Source of the DNA: Cytidiella melzeri
Taxonomy: Eukaryota; Basidiomycota; Agaricomycetes; Polyporales; Irpicaceae
Direction of reading: 5' to 3'
Assembly (NCBI GenBank): GCA_022592445.1
Contig: JABYQR010000069.1
Coordinates: 62,001 to 126,000, forward strand
Length of the DNA: 64,000 nt
The translations under genes were made by a program, and so were the position numbers. Positions within the stretch are counted from its first letter, which is position 1. The number at the start of each line of letters is the position of its first letter. A model generated the notes under the pieces. The model worked only from the letters and a program-made list of their open reading frames with translations, had not been told where the DNA came from and made no database searches. Below, piece by piece: positions 1 to 11,650 of the stretch.

Positions 1-1206
1 GTCTTCATGAATGGTAAGTAAACTAGTTTGTTCTCTCAATCTTCGGTGGGCCTTACTTGATTCATTCTAGATAATCGGACGAGAGCAGCGCTGCACGCCC
101 CGACCAGCGTGAACTGGACATATCAGATAGACTATCCGTTCGGTTCTGTACCGAACCGGAATGCTGTTGGAATTCTTGACCCAAACCCCCTTGGAGATCC
201 AAGTACGTATTCCACGAAAATCTCCAGGTTGACGTGTGTTTGAACCTTCGATGTAGGTGTCGAGTAAGTCAACAATGTACTGGACGATCGTGGATAAGTA
301 TGGAAAGCGCTGACCAGCTGAGCAAAGACCAGTCGCGTTTTTCGACGAGTTGGCATCTAATGCGAGCGCGCATGGAGTTCAAGTCATCATATATGCCGGG
401 AACGATGACACGATCGTCCCTCCTCTCAGTAGCGAAAGTGCGTGGCTGTTCGTGTTCCTCACCCTTGCCAAAAGTCCAAGCATTACTAACTCTCTCAATG
501 TGGCTACAGTCATCATACAGGTGACACACACATCCCACTGCTTTTTGTATTTTCTCGACGCTGAAGATACTTGTTGTTCTTTCTACAGAATACTACGTTC
601 GGAGGGATCCAAGGATTTACCCAAAGACCGTCCACCCCCTGGTCCGACGACTCTGGGGCGATCGCGGGCATCGTGCATCAAGAGCGCAATTGGACATACA
701 TCCTCATTGCCAACGCAGGACACCAGGTCCCCGCAGACCAACCCGACTCTGTGAGTTGATCAACTTTTTGTTCTGCATCTCCTCTCAGTCCCCAGCCCAT
801 AATGTTGTCATTCATTTGTGGTTATATGTTGTTTCTCAAGGCATTGGTGATGTTTCGCGAATTTATCCTCGGATCCAACACAACCGGGCTCCTCACCAAC
901 TCCAGCACTACCACTACTAGTCCCCCAGTGCTCATGGGCCCGAACAACGTTCTACCCGGCGGTAGTGCGATCCTGTACGGTTCAGGAAAGGCTACGAGTG
1001 TTTACGTGGCGCCCTCTGCTACGATCGCAGCGTGGAACACGTTCTTTGCAAGTGTGGCGAGCTCGGAGTCGGCTGCTGCTGCTACCGGCGGTGGTGGGGG
1101 TGGGGGAGGCTCGAGTTCGGATGGTCTGAGTATCATGTTCCGAACTCGAGGAGTCTTAGGAGGGTGGAGTTGGACGGTGCTCTTGGGGATGATGTTGGCG
1201 ATTTGA
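1..1206 (+). CDS. Secreted serine carboxypeptidase, peptidase family S10 (3' part, 5' end outside window)
   Basis: C-terminal part of an S10 serine carboxypeptidase, which removes C-terminal amino acids from peptides in the vacuole or outside the cell. Joining exons <1-13, 71-202, 257-263, 328-437, 510-520, 589-750 and 841-1206 keeps one frame and gives family landmarks: AALHAP near the start, the acidic motif GNDDTIVP with the catalytic Asp, NTTFGGIQGF, and AGHQVPADQP with the catalytic His. The catalytic Ser lies upstream of the window. The tail is Ser/Gly-rich, with a poly-Gly run, and ends in a hydrophobic stretch (about WSWTVLLGMMLAI), which suggests a GPI-anchor signal. Two exons are tiny (7 and 11 nt); both are required to keep the family motifs in frame. 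Family call is secure; the GPI anchor is inferred. Confidence 0.88.
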
Positions 1207-1620
1207 GACAATGTGAAACGTAAGATGATGTTAATTGCATGTAGCAATTTTGTAATTAGAACGTTTGAGGATCATGGCCATTTTTTTGCGGGAAAAGACT
1301 ATGCTTTTTGCCTGTTGCCCTGCAGAAAGGAGGCAAGAAGCAGAACCACCCCTTCCTGTGTGTGAAGGTGATGGCAGTGAAACAGGGTTGCTCGCGCTCT
1401 AGTCTAGTTGCGGTGCTTCCGGAGACAGTCGCTAGGGCTCCTGAACGTTGGGTGTGTACGACTCGGAAATTCAGATTACTGTATCAGCTGGCATGTCGTG
1501 AGGATCAATCAAACTGTTTTAGGCAATGGTTCTAACAGGACATTTCCCCTATGTCCTTATAGCTGTGCCTTTTGCTGTGTGTCACCACTGTCAGTCGCAT
1601 TAGCACTGCACATGACCCAC
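1207..1620. other. Intergenic region after the carboxypeptidase
   Basis: Holds the 3' flank of the carboxypeptidase and the distal upstream region of the next gene. No convincing coding exon, RNA gene or repeat was seen. Confidence 0.5.
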
Positions 1621-1860
1621 AAGATATATCAAGCCTGCCAGTTTGCCACCATGGTAGCTATAGTACCTTAGCTACCAAATCCCCTCAGCCCATAAATCCA
1701 GGTCTTTTCATTCAAGTTGCGTCAGTGCTGGTCGGTGAGTACACACATTATGCTTGCCTTGGGCCACTATACTGAAATATTTCTTACAGCTAGCTGTCTT
1801 GCTGTCCTACTATCAAATCCTCCTATCACCCTTTCACCGGGCCCTTTCTGACATACTGTC
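1621..1860 (+). promoter_or_regulatory. Promoter and 5'-UTR intron of SSP-1, shared with the gene at 55692
   Basis: A TATA-like AAGATATATC lies at about 1621-1630. A probable 5'-UTR intron runs from the donor GTGAGT at 1735 to an acceptor at 1789 or 1793. The segment aligns by eye with 55485-55691: CCACAAGATATA box, CCTCAG tract, GTCAG(T/C)GC(T/C)GG before the donor, CTAGCTGTCTT after the acceptor. Conservation outside the coding region means the duplication carried the promoter along. Confidence 0.6.
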
Positions 1861-2322
1861 ATGCACATCTCAACCTCTCTCATTTTGTTTGCTACCGTCA
1901 TCACCGGTGCATTCCATATGGTGACTGTGTCTGCCACCCCGTACAGCAGGACAGAATCCCGCTATCCAACTTCCTCCGTCAACAGGCCCAATACCTTGAA
2001 AGGACGAAGCCCAGGCAAGGACATTCCCAAGCCGGATGACTTCAACCTACCCTCACCTTCCTCACACCCACCACTGATCTCGCAATGGGTGGACGACAAC
2101 ATTAGCGACTTCCCGCTATACATCCAGACAATGATTGAGAAGCATCGTGAATCAAGTCCTTCGCAAGAAGAGTATGACAGGATGTGGAACCGTGCTCTTC
2201 AGCTTGTGAACGATAGAGTACGTGCTACTGCCGTTCCATGGGAGGACGTGGGACTGTGGCACTACATGAAATATTGTCAGGGAAAATATGGAAGTGTAGA
2301 AGAATACATGAAATACATGTAG
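1861..2322 (+). CDS. Small secreted protein, 153 aa (SSP-1)
   Basis: Single-exon protein of 153 residues with an N-terminal hydrophobic segment (LILFATVITGAF) ending near SATP, consistent with a signal peptide and about 125 mature residues. There is one cysteine near the C-terminus. The C-terminal half holds EYDRMWNR, VPWEDVGLWHY and QGKYGSVEEYMKY, which recur in the broken copy at 26396-26791. The N-terminus (SLILFA..VTG, then ESRY(P/A)TSS) matches the gene at 55692. No known domain is recognised. The start is chosen because the ATG directly precedes the signal peptide and follows the conserved 5'-UTR intron. Function unknown; secretion is inferred. Confidence 0.75.
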   Translation: MHISTSLILFATVITGAFHMVTVSATPYSRTESRYPTSSVNRPNTLKGRSPGKDIPKPDDFNLPSPSSHPPLISQWVDDNISDFPLYIQTMIEKHRESSPSQEEYDRMWNRALQLVNDRVRATAVPWEDVGLWHYMKYCQGKYGSVEEYMKYM

Positions 2323-2539
2323 AAAAATGAATGAGTCAAATGTCACCATATTCCTCACGAGAGTGCAGGATATCTGTGTTAGAATACATTGGGTGCTCTG
2401 CAGATTGCTTACTGGCATACTATCACAATAAGAATTGTTCCTGTGCATGCCAGTGCTTTGAGCCGACATGTAACACTGTTGTGCTATGCCACAAGATTTG
2501 ATGGGGAATACAAAGTTTAAGAATCTTTTTCTTACTACA

Positions 2540-2939
2540 ATGAATGCAATTGATGGGAAGTACTGATTTTGTTACTAGCACTTCAAAACGTGTTATTTGG
2601 GTGCTTCTTCCAATCAAAACACAGTATTCAATTTTTACAGCGAGAACATCTACATCAATGGCAGTAAAATTTACACCATTCAATAGCCCTATATTCTGCA
2701 GTCATTTCGGCTGCAGAAATTTGTGATTTGGAGCAAAAACTGACAGTTTACTGGAAAACAGTACTCAGACTCAGATTCAAGGTCAGCAACCGCAGCGGGC
2801 CGTGTTACTGTTAAAACGCTGAAATTGCACGGAGAACCAGCGCTTAAATGTGGGGAATATTTAGCAGTGAGGGGAATTGAACCCGGGACCCATGCAAAAC
2901 TAACAGACATGATAAACCACTCAGCTATGTGAGCATCTG
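2540..2939 (-). mobile_element. tRNA-derived SINE-like element (degenerate)
   Basis: On the minus strand 2935-2866 reads like a tRNA 5'-to-T-loop region: an A-box-like TAGCTGAGTGG (2928-2918) and a B-box GGTTCAATTCC (2883-2873) at tRNA-like spacing. No convincing anticodon stem forms, so this is not a working tRNA. The sequence downstream on the minus strand (CTGAGTCTGAGTACTG and the following AT-rich body to about 2540) recurs in the arms of the large inverted repeat. A tRNA head on a repeated body is the layout of a SINE. Boundaries are approximate and no TSD was identified. Confidence 0.5.
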
Positions 2940-3029
2940 CAGCTAGTGATGATTCATTGCAAAGTGGACACATCAACAAGATAGGATTGCTTTTATACAT
3001 ATATATAGCTACGGCCAGTATACTTATGG

Positions 3030-4110
3030 AGGTAAATGATCTAAACACATTAGTAACAAAAGTTGTAAATTCCAACAAAATTACTTTTTAAAGTGAGTAA
3101 TGCAAGCTCATTAGTAACAAAGGTTACTAGCAATGACAGAATTACTTATCAAAGTAAGTATTCTGACCAAGGTAATAATGTAAGTTGTTACCTGTCACCA
3201 AAGTACTTATGAAAGTGAGTGATTTGGATACATCGGTAACAAAAGCCGTTACTGGTTACAAAGTTGCTTATGAAAGTGGACAATGGGGTCACATTAGTAG
3301 CAAAAGTTGTCACCAAGAACAACATTACTTATCAAATTGAAGGTTGCTAGTGAGAATTGTTACCAGTAACATCAAAGTGAGTAATAAGGGAACATTAGTA
3401 ACAAAAGTTGTTACCAACAACAAAATTACATATCAAAGTGAGTAGGTCAAACACATTAGTAACAAAATTACTTGCGTGAGTGGGTAATTAGGGCACATTA
3501 GTCATAAAACTTGTTACCAATAACAAAGTCACATAAGAAAATGGGTAATCCAGACACATTAGTAACATAGTTATTACCAATAAACAATTGCTTATCAAAG
3601 TAAGTATTCTGGGCCAGTGGATAATAGAAGTTGTAACTAATAACACAATTTCTTATCAAAGTGGCTAATTCCAGCACATTAGTAAACAATTCCTCATCAA
3701 GGTGGGTAATGCAGGCACATTAATGACAAATGTTTTACCAATAAAAATTACTTATGAAAGTGAGCAATCTCAACACATTGATAATGAAAGTTGTTACCAG
3801 TCACAAAATCACTTACTGGAATGGGTAATCCAAACACATTAGTAGCAAAAGTTGTCACCAGTAACAAAGTTAGTTATCAAAGTGAGTGTTTCAAACACAT
3901 TGGAAAAAAATTGTTACCAGTAAGATGATTAGTTTTGAAAGTGGGTAAACCAGATACATTAGTAATAAAAGTTGTTGCCAATGACAAAATTACTTAACAA
4001 AGTAAGTATGCTGAGCAATTTACTAACAAAATTGGTACCAGTTACAAAAATACTTATCAAAGTGAGTTATACGGGGCAAATTAGTAACAGAAGTTGTGAC
4101 CAATGACAAA
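3030..4110. repeat. Degenerate minisatellite, period about 61 bp, roughly 17-18 units
   Basis: Successive units carry CACATTAGTAACAAAAGTTG, TTACCA(A/G)TAACAAA and ATTACTTATCAAAGTGAGTA. The AAAGT(G/A)(A/G)GT landmark recurs at 3090, 3151, 3212 and 3273, which is exactly 61 bp apart; later units vary (one is about 40 bp). Units contain complementary GTAAC and GTTAC motifs, so each could fold. No open frame persists through the array. Confidence 0.85.
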
Positions 4111-5415
4111 AGTCCATTGATGCTTGCTTGTCTCATGGGTGAACTTATCACATAACATGAGTTACATGAGACCTCAAATAAGCATATGGTAGGAGGACTG
4201 TCAGGCAATTGAAGACAGGAATTTGCTGCTTTAGCACTACTTGACAAAATCACTTAATTGAGATTCATGAAAAAATACCCAAAGGTGTTTGTGGTATTCA
4301 TTGCATATCATCATGTTGACATGCCAGAGGGATAGAATACATATTTATAACTCTGCTACAACCATTAAAGTGGAATGGTAAAGATGTTTACAGCATTGAG
4401 GATCTGTTTGAAGAGGCAGTCTGGCAAATATTAAACAGAGCTGAGGACAAACAAGACAGTCAATCATACATTGGAAGATCAACCAAGTGAACATATCAAT
4501 GTTACAGTAGACTGATTTGTACCTGCTCAAGTCAAAACTGAAATCAAATATCTTAGTGAGGTGGAAGGTATAAAATCATTCAACAAGGGTAGAAAGGACT
4601 TAGAAAAAGTCAAATACTTAACCAAACCCATAAGACACAAATAATCAACTTGAATCCAGTACTATCCAATTGACTGGGTCTCAAGGAATTCAACTGGAAT
4701 AGTTGATCATATAGTTGGGCATATGATAGCTTGTTTACTACACTTATCAACATCAAGACTAAGAAAAGTGACAAATCAACAAAATCAACTCTGACAGGCA
4801 ATAATTACTTGACAATGCTTTGTGATATCTTTAAAGATCTGTATATTGAGATAGTGATGTTGAAGATGGTACTAGCGTTAGCAAGGCTGGCAAGCAGCAA
4901 GTACAATTCCTGAAGATTGAATGAAATATTAATTTTTGAGCCAGATTTGTAAGTAAACTTGGTGCATGTAGCAGCCTGAACAAGTAATTCTGTTGGGAAT
5001 AGCTTCTTCAATGATTAATGCATAGTAATTTGGTGGTTTGTCTCCGCTGGAGCACACAATTATTCATGAAAGAAGAGGGACTGTGTTGCATTGTTTGAAG
5101 TGCAACAATGGGTGTGAGTACAAAATTAAGACATGTACAAGTTTGTGGCGTAGAGCATGGAGATAAAGATTGTTTGACATGCGTCTTCTTCTTGATGATG
5201 TTGAACTATGTTAAATATTCTAGATACAATTTGGTATACTGCAGGAGCAGGGTTGCAAGTGATTGTGTTATTGATAGCAAATTGAATAAATCATCTAGCA
5301 TGAAACAGTTAATTGCACCTGTGACTTTGTTACCAAAAGGAACCTGAGTAAACAACTCTGTTCCTGGTAAGAACTTTGCCAAGCCATCTGGTCATGAATA
5401 TTGACTGTATTACGG

Positions 5416-7264
5416 TGAGACACTTAGTCACACTTCAAACTAAGTACAACCTTAAAGGCAACACAACCAACCACGAAGTGGCAATAGAAGTGTAAAGGTG
5501 TGGAAGCGCAGAAGTGTTAAAGTGTGCGAGGTGGTCTTAGAGTCCCAGTTTTACCTGTGCTGTAAAGAGCGACAAGGTTTGTGATATATGTTTATGTGAA
5601 AGGAGCTAGACGGGCAAACTACCACGCGTATCACGGGTAAAAGGGCAAGTTGGCGTGGTGAAAGTGAAAGAGTTTAGCGCGGTTCAAAGAGAACGTGCGG
5701 GAGACGTCGCGACTTGTAGTAAAACGGCGCGCGGAGAGACGCAGATGGTAAACGCAGGTGCAGGATGAATCTCAAACACAAAATGCAGTCGCTGGTGAAG
5801 ATGAAAGTAGTCGCTGTAAAATGCGGGCGCAGTGAAAGTGAACATAGTAAACTTGACGCAGTGAAGGTGAAACGCAGACGCAGTAACACAGTAAAATAAC
5901 ACATTTAAGAAGCAAACACAGTATAAGGAAGCCGAAAGGAACCGTAAGAGAAAGACAAGCTAATGGAGCGCGAGTCACAGCGTAAGGCTATGTGAGACCG
6001 GAGTCAATTTGACTCGATAGACTGCGCGCGGGGACGGTAGTGTGGAACAACACTTCCTGAGCGGCGATGCGTATTGCAAGCGAATGCGTGGCCAACAACA
6101 ACGTTGGCAGAGCTGGTAGAATTGAACTGCACTAGTTTGCACTCGTGGTCCTTGCCTTCAAAGTCTGGTGACAGCCAACAATCTGGGTGCGGCGCGCGCA
6201 GGCGATCACAGTCAAGCAGAATGAAAGGTCCTGAACGCAGGGGAATTGGGTGGTCGCTCTGAGTGTCGCAATAGGAGCAGTTATCAAGCGAGTCCGCGAC
6301 GGAGGCGACGGACAACGCTGGCAAGGGTGATTTAGGAGTAGATCTCTCAGGGAAGACTGTAGGCGCTGCTGAGGGTTCTGGCGGCGGCGTGGGCGCGGGG
6401 ATGATGGGGTAACAGCGTAGAACCTCGCGCGGGCGCGGGCGGTAAGGGCAGCGACCGTCTGGGAAGTGGGGAACTGTGGGACAGTAACGGCAAACACGAG
6501 GCGGGTTGTCGTTGGAAGGCGCAGCGGACATAAACGTGGAAGAAGTTGCAGTGAGACAACACAGAAGAAGCTACAGCTATTGGCATGAAGAGACTCCCTC
6601 GACGCAAGCGCAAAGCGTAAAGTGAACTCTGAGAACTGGGGTGGGAATTGATTGATTTCTACGCAGTACAGGCAACACCTTTTTATATACCCTAAGGACC
6701 CTCTCCTAAACCTTTCCTTCTATGTCCTAAACCCAAACGCGAGAGCGAGGAAACATGGTGGCAGAATACTTCTGTCTGCGGAGGCAAAATGTCCAGCGAG
6801 TCGACGCCCGGCAGGACACAGCGTTGGTTGACGCAGAGTAGCGGCGCGCGCCCTTGCGCTGAAGAGGCGCCAACTGTTGCGAGCAGGTGATGAGGCGCCA
6901 TCCAGGAGTTGCACAGTGTGGTGTGATAGGAGTCTTCCTGAAACGGGTTTGCGAGTCAAGTTTCTTCTACCACTGGTCCGACCCGCGTCCGAAACACTTG
7001 GTGGCTGGCCGGCCCATGCTCCAATGCAAAAGGGGTGTGTCTGTGAGTCAGAGTTTGGTGCGATTCCTCGGCCTCGGATGTTTCTGGCGCGTTGCTGCTC
7101 CTTGTCAAGTCCTCGGATCCTCGACGAACTCCTCGTGACCTCAGTGAACTCCCCATGCCCGTGATGCTGGGAAAGTGGAGGGATTTGCCGCTCAGAATGA
7201 TGCGGGCCGCGCAAATGGCGGGCTGCTGCGGGTCTCTGCGCCTAGCCAATTTCAGGGCGTATCA
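5416..7264 (-). mobile_element. LTR-like TG..CA element, copy A (1849 bp)
   Basis: On the minus strand it begins TGATACGCCC and ends GTGTCTCA. The flanks 5412-5415 (ACGG) and 7265-7268 (ATGG) look like a 4-bp target-site duplication with one change. The empty site survives in the partner arm of foldback 1 (about 11890-11915), which lacks this insert. A TATAAAA-like box at about 6680-6690 (minus strand) lies some 150 bp before the 175-codon ORF. TG..CA ends, short TSD and an internal TATA box fit a long solo LTR or a short LTR-derived element. It is GC-rich inside AT-rich surroundings. Confidence 0.72.
6004..6531 (-). CDS. Cys/His-containing 175-aa protein of the 1.85-kb element (copy A)
   Basis: Intact frame of 175 codons, matched along its full length (about 84 percent identity by eye) by the ORF at 17699-18226 in copy B. 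Features: CRYC near residue 14, a Pro-rich run (APTPPPEPS) around residues 45-55, CSYCDTQSDHP in the middle and HAFACNTHRR near the C-terminus. No family is recognised; the paired cysteines and late Cys-x2-His could bind metal. It sits about 150 bp downstream of a TATA-like box, so it is probably read from the element's own promoter. A gag fragment or an accessory protein is possible. Confidence 0.5.
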   Translation of the reverse strand: MSAAPSNDNPPRVCRYCPTVPHFPDGRCPYRPRPREVLRCYPIIPAPTPPPEPSAAPTVFPERSTPKSPLPALSVASVADSLDNCSYCDTQSDHPIPLRSGPFILLDCDRLRAPHPDCWLSPDFEGKDHECKLVQFNSTSSANVVVGHAFACNTHRRSGSVVPHYRPRAQSIESN

Positions 7265-7497
7265 ATGGGCATTTTATAACGGGGACACCGTTGATAGGCA
7301 ACTTGATCTGGGATAAAGTGACTGTACTACAAATGATAAGTTTGGTTGCAGGAAAACAAGCCATACATTGATGACGGTAGTCACCAATGGTGGCAAGGGG
7401 CTTCATATATCTTATCATGAATCTCGTGCAGTGTTTACTGCTGATGACAGAAAATTGCTTGCTCAAGAAATGAAGGGCTTGAAATCCTGTTGAGGTA

Positions 7498-8195
7498 TAA
7501 ACTGCCTCATCTCCATTGAAACTGCCACAGGCTGTGTTCTGATTGTAACTCCTGCTCATAGAGCCACTAGTGGTTGTGAAACTGTGTGAAAGGATCAAAG
7601 GCAGTGCTCTGTGGTGATGCAACCATGTCCTGTTGATGTCTGAACTGCCTCAGCCCAACTAGAACTGCCACAGGCTGTGCTCTGATTGTAATTCCTCCTT
7701 AGAGAGCAACTAATGGCTGTGAAATTTTGTGAACCAATTGAATGCAGCGCTGGCTGCTGATGAAACCATGTCTAGCTGATGTCTCCATTGCCTCACCCCC
7801 ATCAGAGCTGCCACAGGCTATGTTCTGATTGTAACCCCTGCTTATAGAGCAACTGGTGGTTGTGAAACTGTATGGAAGAATCAAAGGCAGTGCTCTATGG
7901 TGATGCAACCACGGCCTGTTGATGTCTGGACTGCCTCAGCCCCATCAGAACTGCCACAGGCTATGTTCTAATTCTAACTCCTCCTGAGAGAGCAACTAAT
8001 GGTTGTAAAACTTTGTGCAACAATCCAATGCAGTGCTTGCTGCTGATGCAGCCATGTACTGTTGATGTCTGAACTGCCTCACCCCATTGGAACTGCCACA
8101 GGCTGTGTTCTGATTGTAACTCCTGCCTAGAAAGCAACTAACAGTTGTGAAACTTTGTGAAACAATCAGATACAGTACTCACTACTAATGCAGCC
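7498..8195. repeat. Tandem repeat, about 140 bp unit, left arm (about 5 units)
   Basis: Units share AACTGCCACAGGCTGTGTTC, GATTGTAACTCCTGC and GTTGATGTCTGAACTGCCTC. The unit start recurs at about 7640, 7783, 7930 and 8070. Short open frames in the array are shadows of the repeat. This array is the inverted counterpart of the longer one at 10050-11650. Confidence 0.8.
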
Positions 8196-10049
8196 ACAAA
8201 TTTACATTGTCCAAGAATGTAGGGATTGGGTTTGGTAGTTAGCTTCCAAAGTACTGGTAACTCTTGCTCAGAGCCAATACTATGTGTGGCATGTCTTCTA
8301 ATTGTATTCCTTGTTCAGAGAGCAAGCAATCTCTGTAGACTGCTGCACATGTACCTGACCAGAATTTGACATCATAGCAAGAGTGCAGTTTGAATCTGAG
8401 TCTGAGTGACCTTTTCCAGTAGACTGGCCATAACTTGCTCAATTCCACTTCAAATGACAGGATGTTTGTACCAAGATTTTGCCACAAGATAGGGCTATCC
8501 AATGGTGTATAATATGTACAGATTTGTACCCATGTGCAGTCTGTAAAAATCAAAAACTGCATTTTGATTGCACAAGTGATCTGATACAAAGTTATAAAGG
8601 GCTGATAACAAGGCCAGTGTGATGCCATCAGCTGTATTCATTGGTTTGTTATTGACACTGTTGCTTTCTGTATTCTGCCATCAGATTCCCACACTTTGGG
8701 GGACAAAAAGGTCACATCTGAAAAGGCATCAATGTGCTGGAGCACACTGGAACAATTCTTCTTCATTCTTCAGGAATTGTAATAACCATTAATCAAGATT
8801 GCCTGCATCATGATCTACCAGATATATCTTTCAGAGATGCAACTGGTAACAATGTAGGAGAACTTTGTGAGTATATGCTTTTACCAGCTACAAGCTCAAG
8901 ATTTATAGTGATATACTGTGATATATTTTGATGTTAATATCAATCATATGCTAGATCTACTCTATAGCACTGCACAAAGAATACCTAGAAGAATAAATCA
9001 AGTGTAATGGCTCATGTAACGGGAAAACGTTTTCCAGCTGGATGAATGCTTTAAGGCATATCACATCAAAGAAAAAGTGCACCCGCTATCATAGAGGTAA
9101 TGACAATTTATTCAAATCTGAACATATTATGCAGGCTAGTAGATATGAAGTTAACTTGCGTGGAATTGACTACATGGTAACAGCCATTTCACTTGCCATA
9201 TTATTGATAACAATGTTCATAAATTGTTTCACAATGAGATACACACTGATAGACATACTGAACAAAATGGTCACACTACAGAAATAAACTTTGATCTGTG
9301 AATAACAGTTGATCAAGGATGCAAATGTTCAGTTGCAATATATACATGCTCTACTATTAACTAAACACATTGTTTTATTTGAGATGTACAACATTCAAAT
9401 CAAATTTTGTACTTCAGGAATTGTATCTTGCCATTTGCTGGCCCTACTCCCGCAAGTCCAGTGTGCTCAAGCACATTGATGCTTTTTCAGATGTGACCCT
9501 CTTGTGCCCCAAAGCATGCGTATTTGATGGGAGAATACAGACAGTAACACTTTCAATATTAAAGCAATGAATACAGTTGATGGCATCACACTGACTATGT
9601 TATCAGCCCTTTATAACTTTGTATCAGATCAATTTTGCAATTAAAATGCACTTTTGGATTTTTACAGACTGCATATGGGTACAAATATGTACGTTTTATA
9701 CACCACTGGATAGCCCTATCTTGTGGCAACGTCCTGGTGCAAACATCCTGCCAATTGAGAAGGAATTGAGCAAGTTATGGGCAGTCTACTGCAAAAAGTC
9801 ACTCAGACTCAGATTCAAACTCCATTCTTGCTGGCACATGATGTCAAATTCTGGTCAGGTACATGCAGCAATCTGCAGAAATCATTTGCTGTCTGCACAA
9901 GGAATACAATTAGAAGACATGCCACAAATAGTACTGGCTCTGAGCAGGAATTACCAGTACTTTGGAAGCTAACTACAAATTCTCAACCCTACATTCTTGG
10001 ACAATGTAAATTTGTGGCTGCATTAGTAGTGAGTACTGTATCTGATTGT

Positions 10050-11650
10050 TTCACAAAGTTTTACAACTGTTAGTTGCTCTCTAAGCAGGAGTTACAATCA
10101 GGACACAGCATGTGGCAGTTCCAATGGGGGTGAGGCAGTTCAGACCTCAACAGTACATGGTTGCATCAGTAGCAAGCACTGCGTTGGATTGTTGCACAAA
10201 GTTTCACAACCATTAGTTGCTCTCCAAGGAGGAGTTAGAATTAGAACATAGCCTGCGGCAGTTCTATAGGGGCTGAGGCAGTTCAGACATCAACAAGATG
10301 TGGTTGCATAAGCATGGAGCACTGCCTTTGATTCTTCCATGCAGTTCCACAACCACCAGATGCTCTATAAGCAGGAGTTACAATTACAATTCCTGAAGAA
10401 TGAAGAAGAATTGTTCCAGTGTGCTTCAGCACATTGATGCCTTTTCAGATGTGACCTTTTTGTCCCCCAAAGTGTGGGAATTTGATGGCAGAATACAGAC
10501 AGTAACAGTGTCAATAACAAAACAATGAATACAGCTGATGGCATCACACTGGCCTTGTTATCAGCCCTTTATAGCTTTGTATCAGATCACTTTTGCAATC
10601 AAAATGCAGTTTTTGATTTTTACAGACTGCACATGGGTACAAATCTGTACATATAATACACGATTGGATGGCCCTATCTTGTGGCAACATCCTGGTACAA
10701 ACATCCTGTCAATTGAAGTGGAATTGAGCAAGTTATGGCCAGTCTACTGAAAAAAGTCATTCAGACTCAGATTCAAACACCACTCCTGCTGGCACATGAT
10801 GTCACATTATGGTCAGGTACATGCTCTGAACAAGGAATACAATCAGAAGACATGCCACAAATAGTATTGGCTCTGAGCAAGAATTAAGTACTTTGGAAGT
10901 TAACTACAAATTCTCAATCCCTACATTCTTGGACAATGTAAATTTGTGACTGCATTAGTAGTGAGTACTGTATCTGATTGTTTCACAAAGTTTTACAACT
11001 GTTAGTTGCTTTCTAGGCAGGAGTTACAATCAGAAAACAGCCTGTGGCAGTTCCAATGGGGGTGAGGCAGTTCAGACATCAACAGTACATGGTTGCATCA
11101 GCAGCAAGCACTGCATTGGATTGTTGCACAAAGTTTTACAACCATTAGTTGCTCTCCAAGGAGGAGTTAAAATTAGAACATACCCTGTGGCAGTTCTAAT
11201 GGGGCTGACACAGTTCAGACATCAACAGGCTGCGGTTGTATCACCAAGGAGCACTGCCTTTGATTCTTCCATACAGTTTCACAACCACCAGTTGCTCTAT
11301 AAGCAGGAGGTACAAACAGAACACAGCCTGTGGCAGCTCTGATGGGGGTGAGGCAATGCAGACATCAGCTAGACATGGTTTCATCAGCAGCCAGCACTGC
11401 GTTCAATTGGTCCACAAAGTTTCACAACCACTACTCTCTAAGCAGGAGTTACAATCAGAACACAGTCTGTGGCAGTTCCAATAGGGGTGAGGCAGCTCAG
11501 ACATCAACAATGGTTGCATTGGCAGCAAGCACTGCATCAGATTGTTCCACAAAGTTTGACAATCATTAGTTGCTCTATAAGCAGGAGTCACAATCAGAAC
11601 CCAGCCTGTGGCAGCTCCAATGGGGGTGAGGCAGTGCAGACATTAACAGG
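10050..11650. repeat. Tandem repeat, about 140 bp unit, right arm (expanded)
   Basis: Same unit as 7498-8195 in inverse orientation, with landmarks GAGGCAGTTCAGACATCAAC, GCAGCAAGCACTGC and GTTGCTCT(C/A)TAAGCAGGAG. It occurs in two blocks, 10050-10390 and 10990-11650, separated by the duplicated arm segment. Copy number is higher than in the left arm, which suggests expansion after the inverted repeat formed. Confidence 0.8.

Larger units (their letters stand above)
2323..4868. repeat. AT-rich repeat-derived tract without genes
   Basis: After SSP-1 the sequence becomes AT-rich and no coding exon is convincing. It holds a tRNA-like element (2540-2939) and a minisatellite (3030-4110). The stretch 4111-4868 shows no structure beyond AT-richness. 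About 2620-2790 resembles segments of the inverted repeat to the right (about 8390-8530 and 9640-9810), so this tract shares ancestry with that repeat. Confidence 0.6.

Noticed and set aside
2866..2935. Functional tRNA gene on the minus strand
   Set aside because: A and B boxes fit, but no anticodon stem or acceptor pairing could be drawn.
3030..4110. CRISPR-like array (regularly spaced repeats)
   Set aside because: Repeats are contiguous and degenerate with no unique spacers, and the genome is eukaryotic; this is a minisatellite.
5416..7264. Helitron interpretation for the 1.85-kb elements
   Set aside because: They have TG..CA ends and a 4-bp target duplication with a visible empty site; Helitrons lack a TSD and end in CTRR.
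7242..7908. Minus-strand frames in the left 140-bp array (about 126 and 69 codons)
   Set aside because: They arise from the tandem repeat and recur unit by unit; no domain, and partner frames in the other arm are broken.
8239..8628. 129-codon minus frame, with relatives at 9619-9972 and 10538-10750
   Set aside because: All three are arm copies of the same inverted repeat. The shared peptide follows from nucleotide duplication and one copy is cut short; no known domain.
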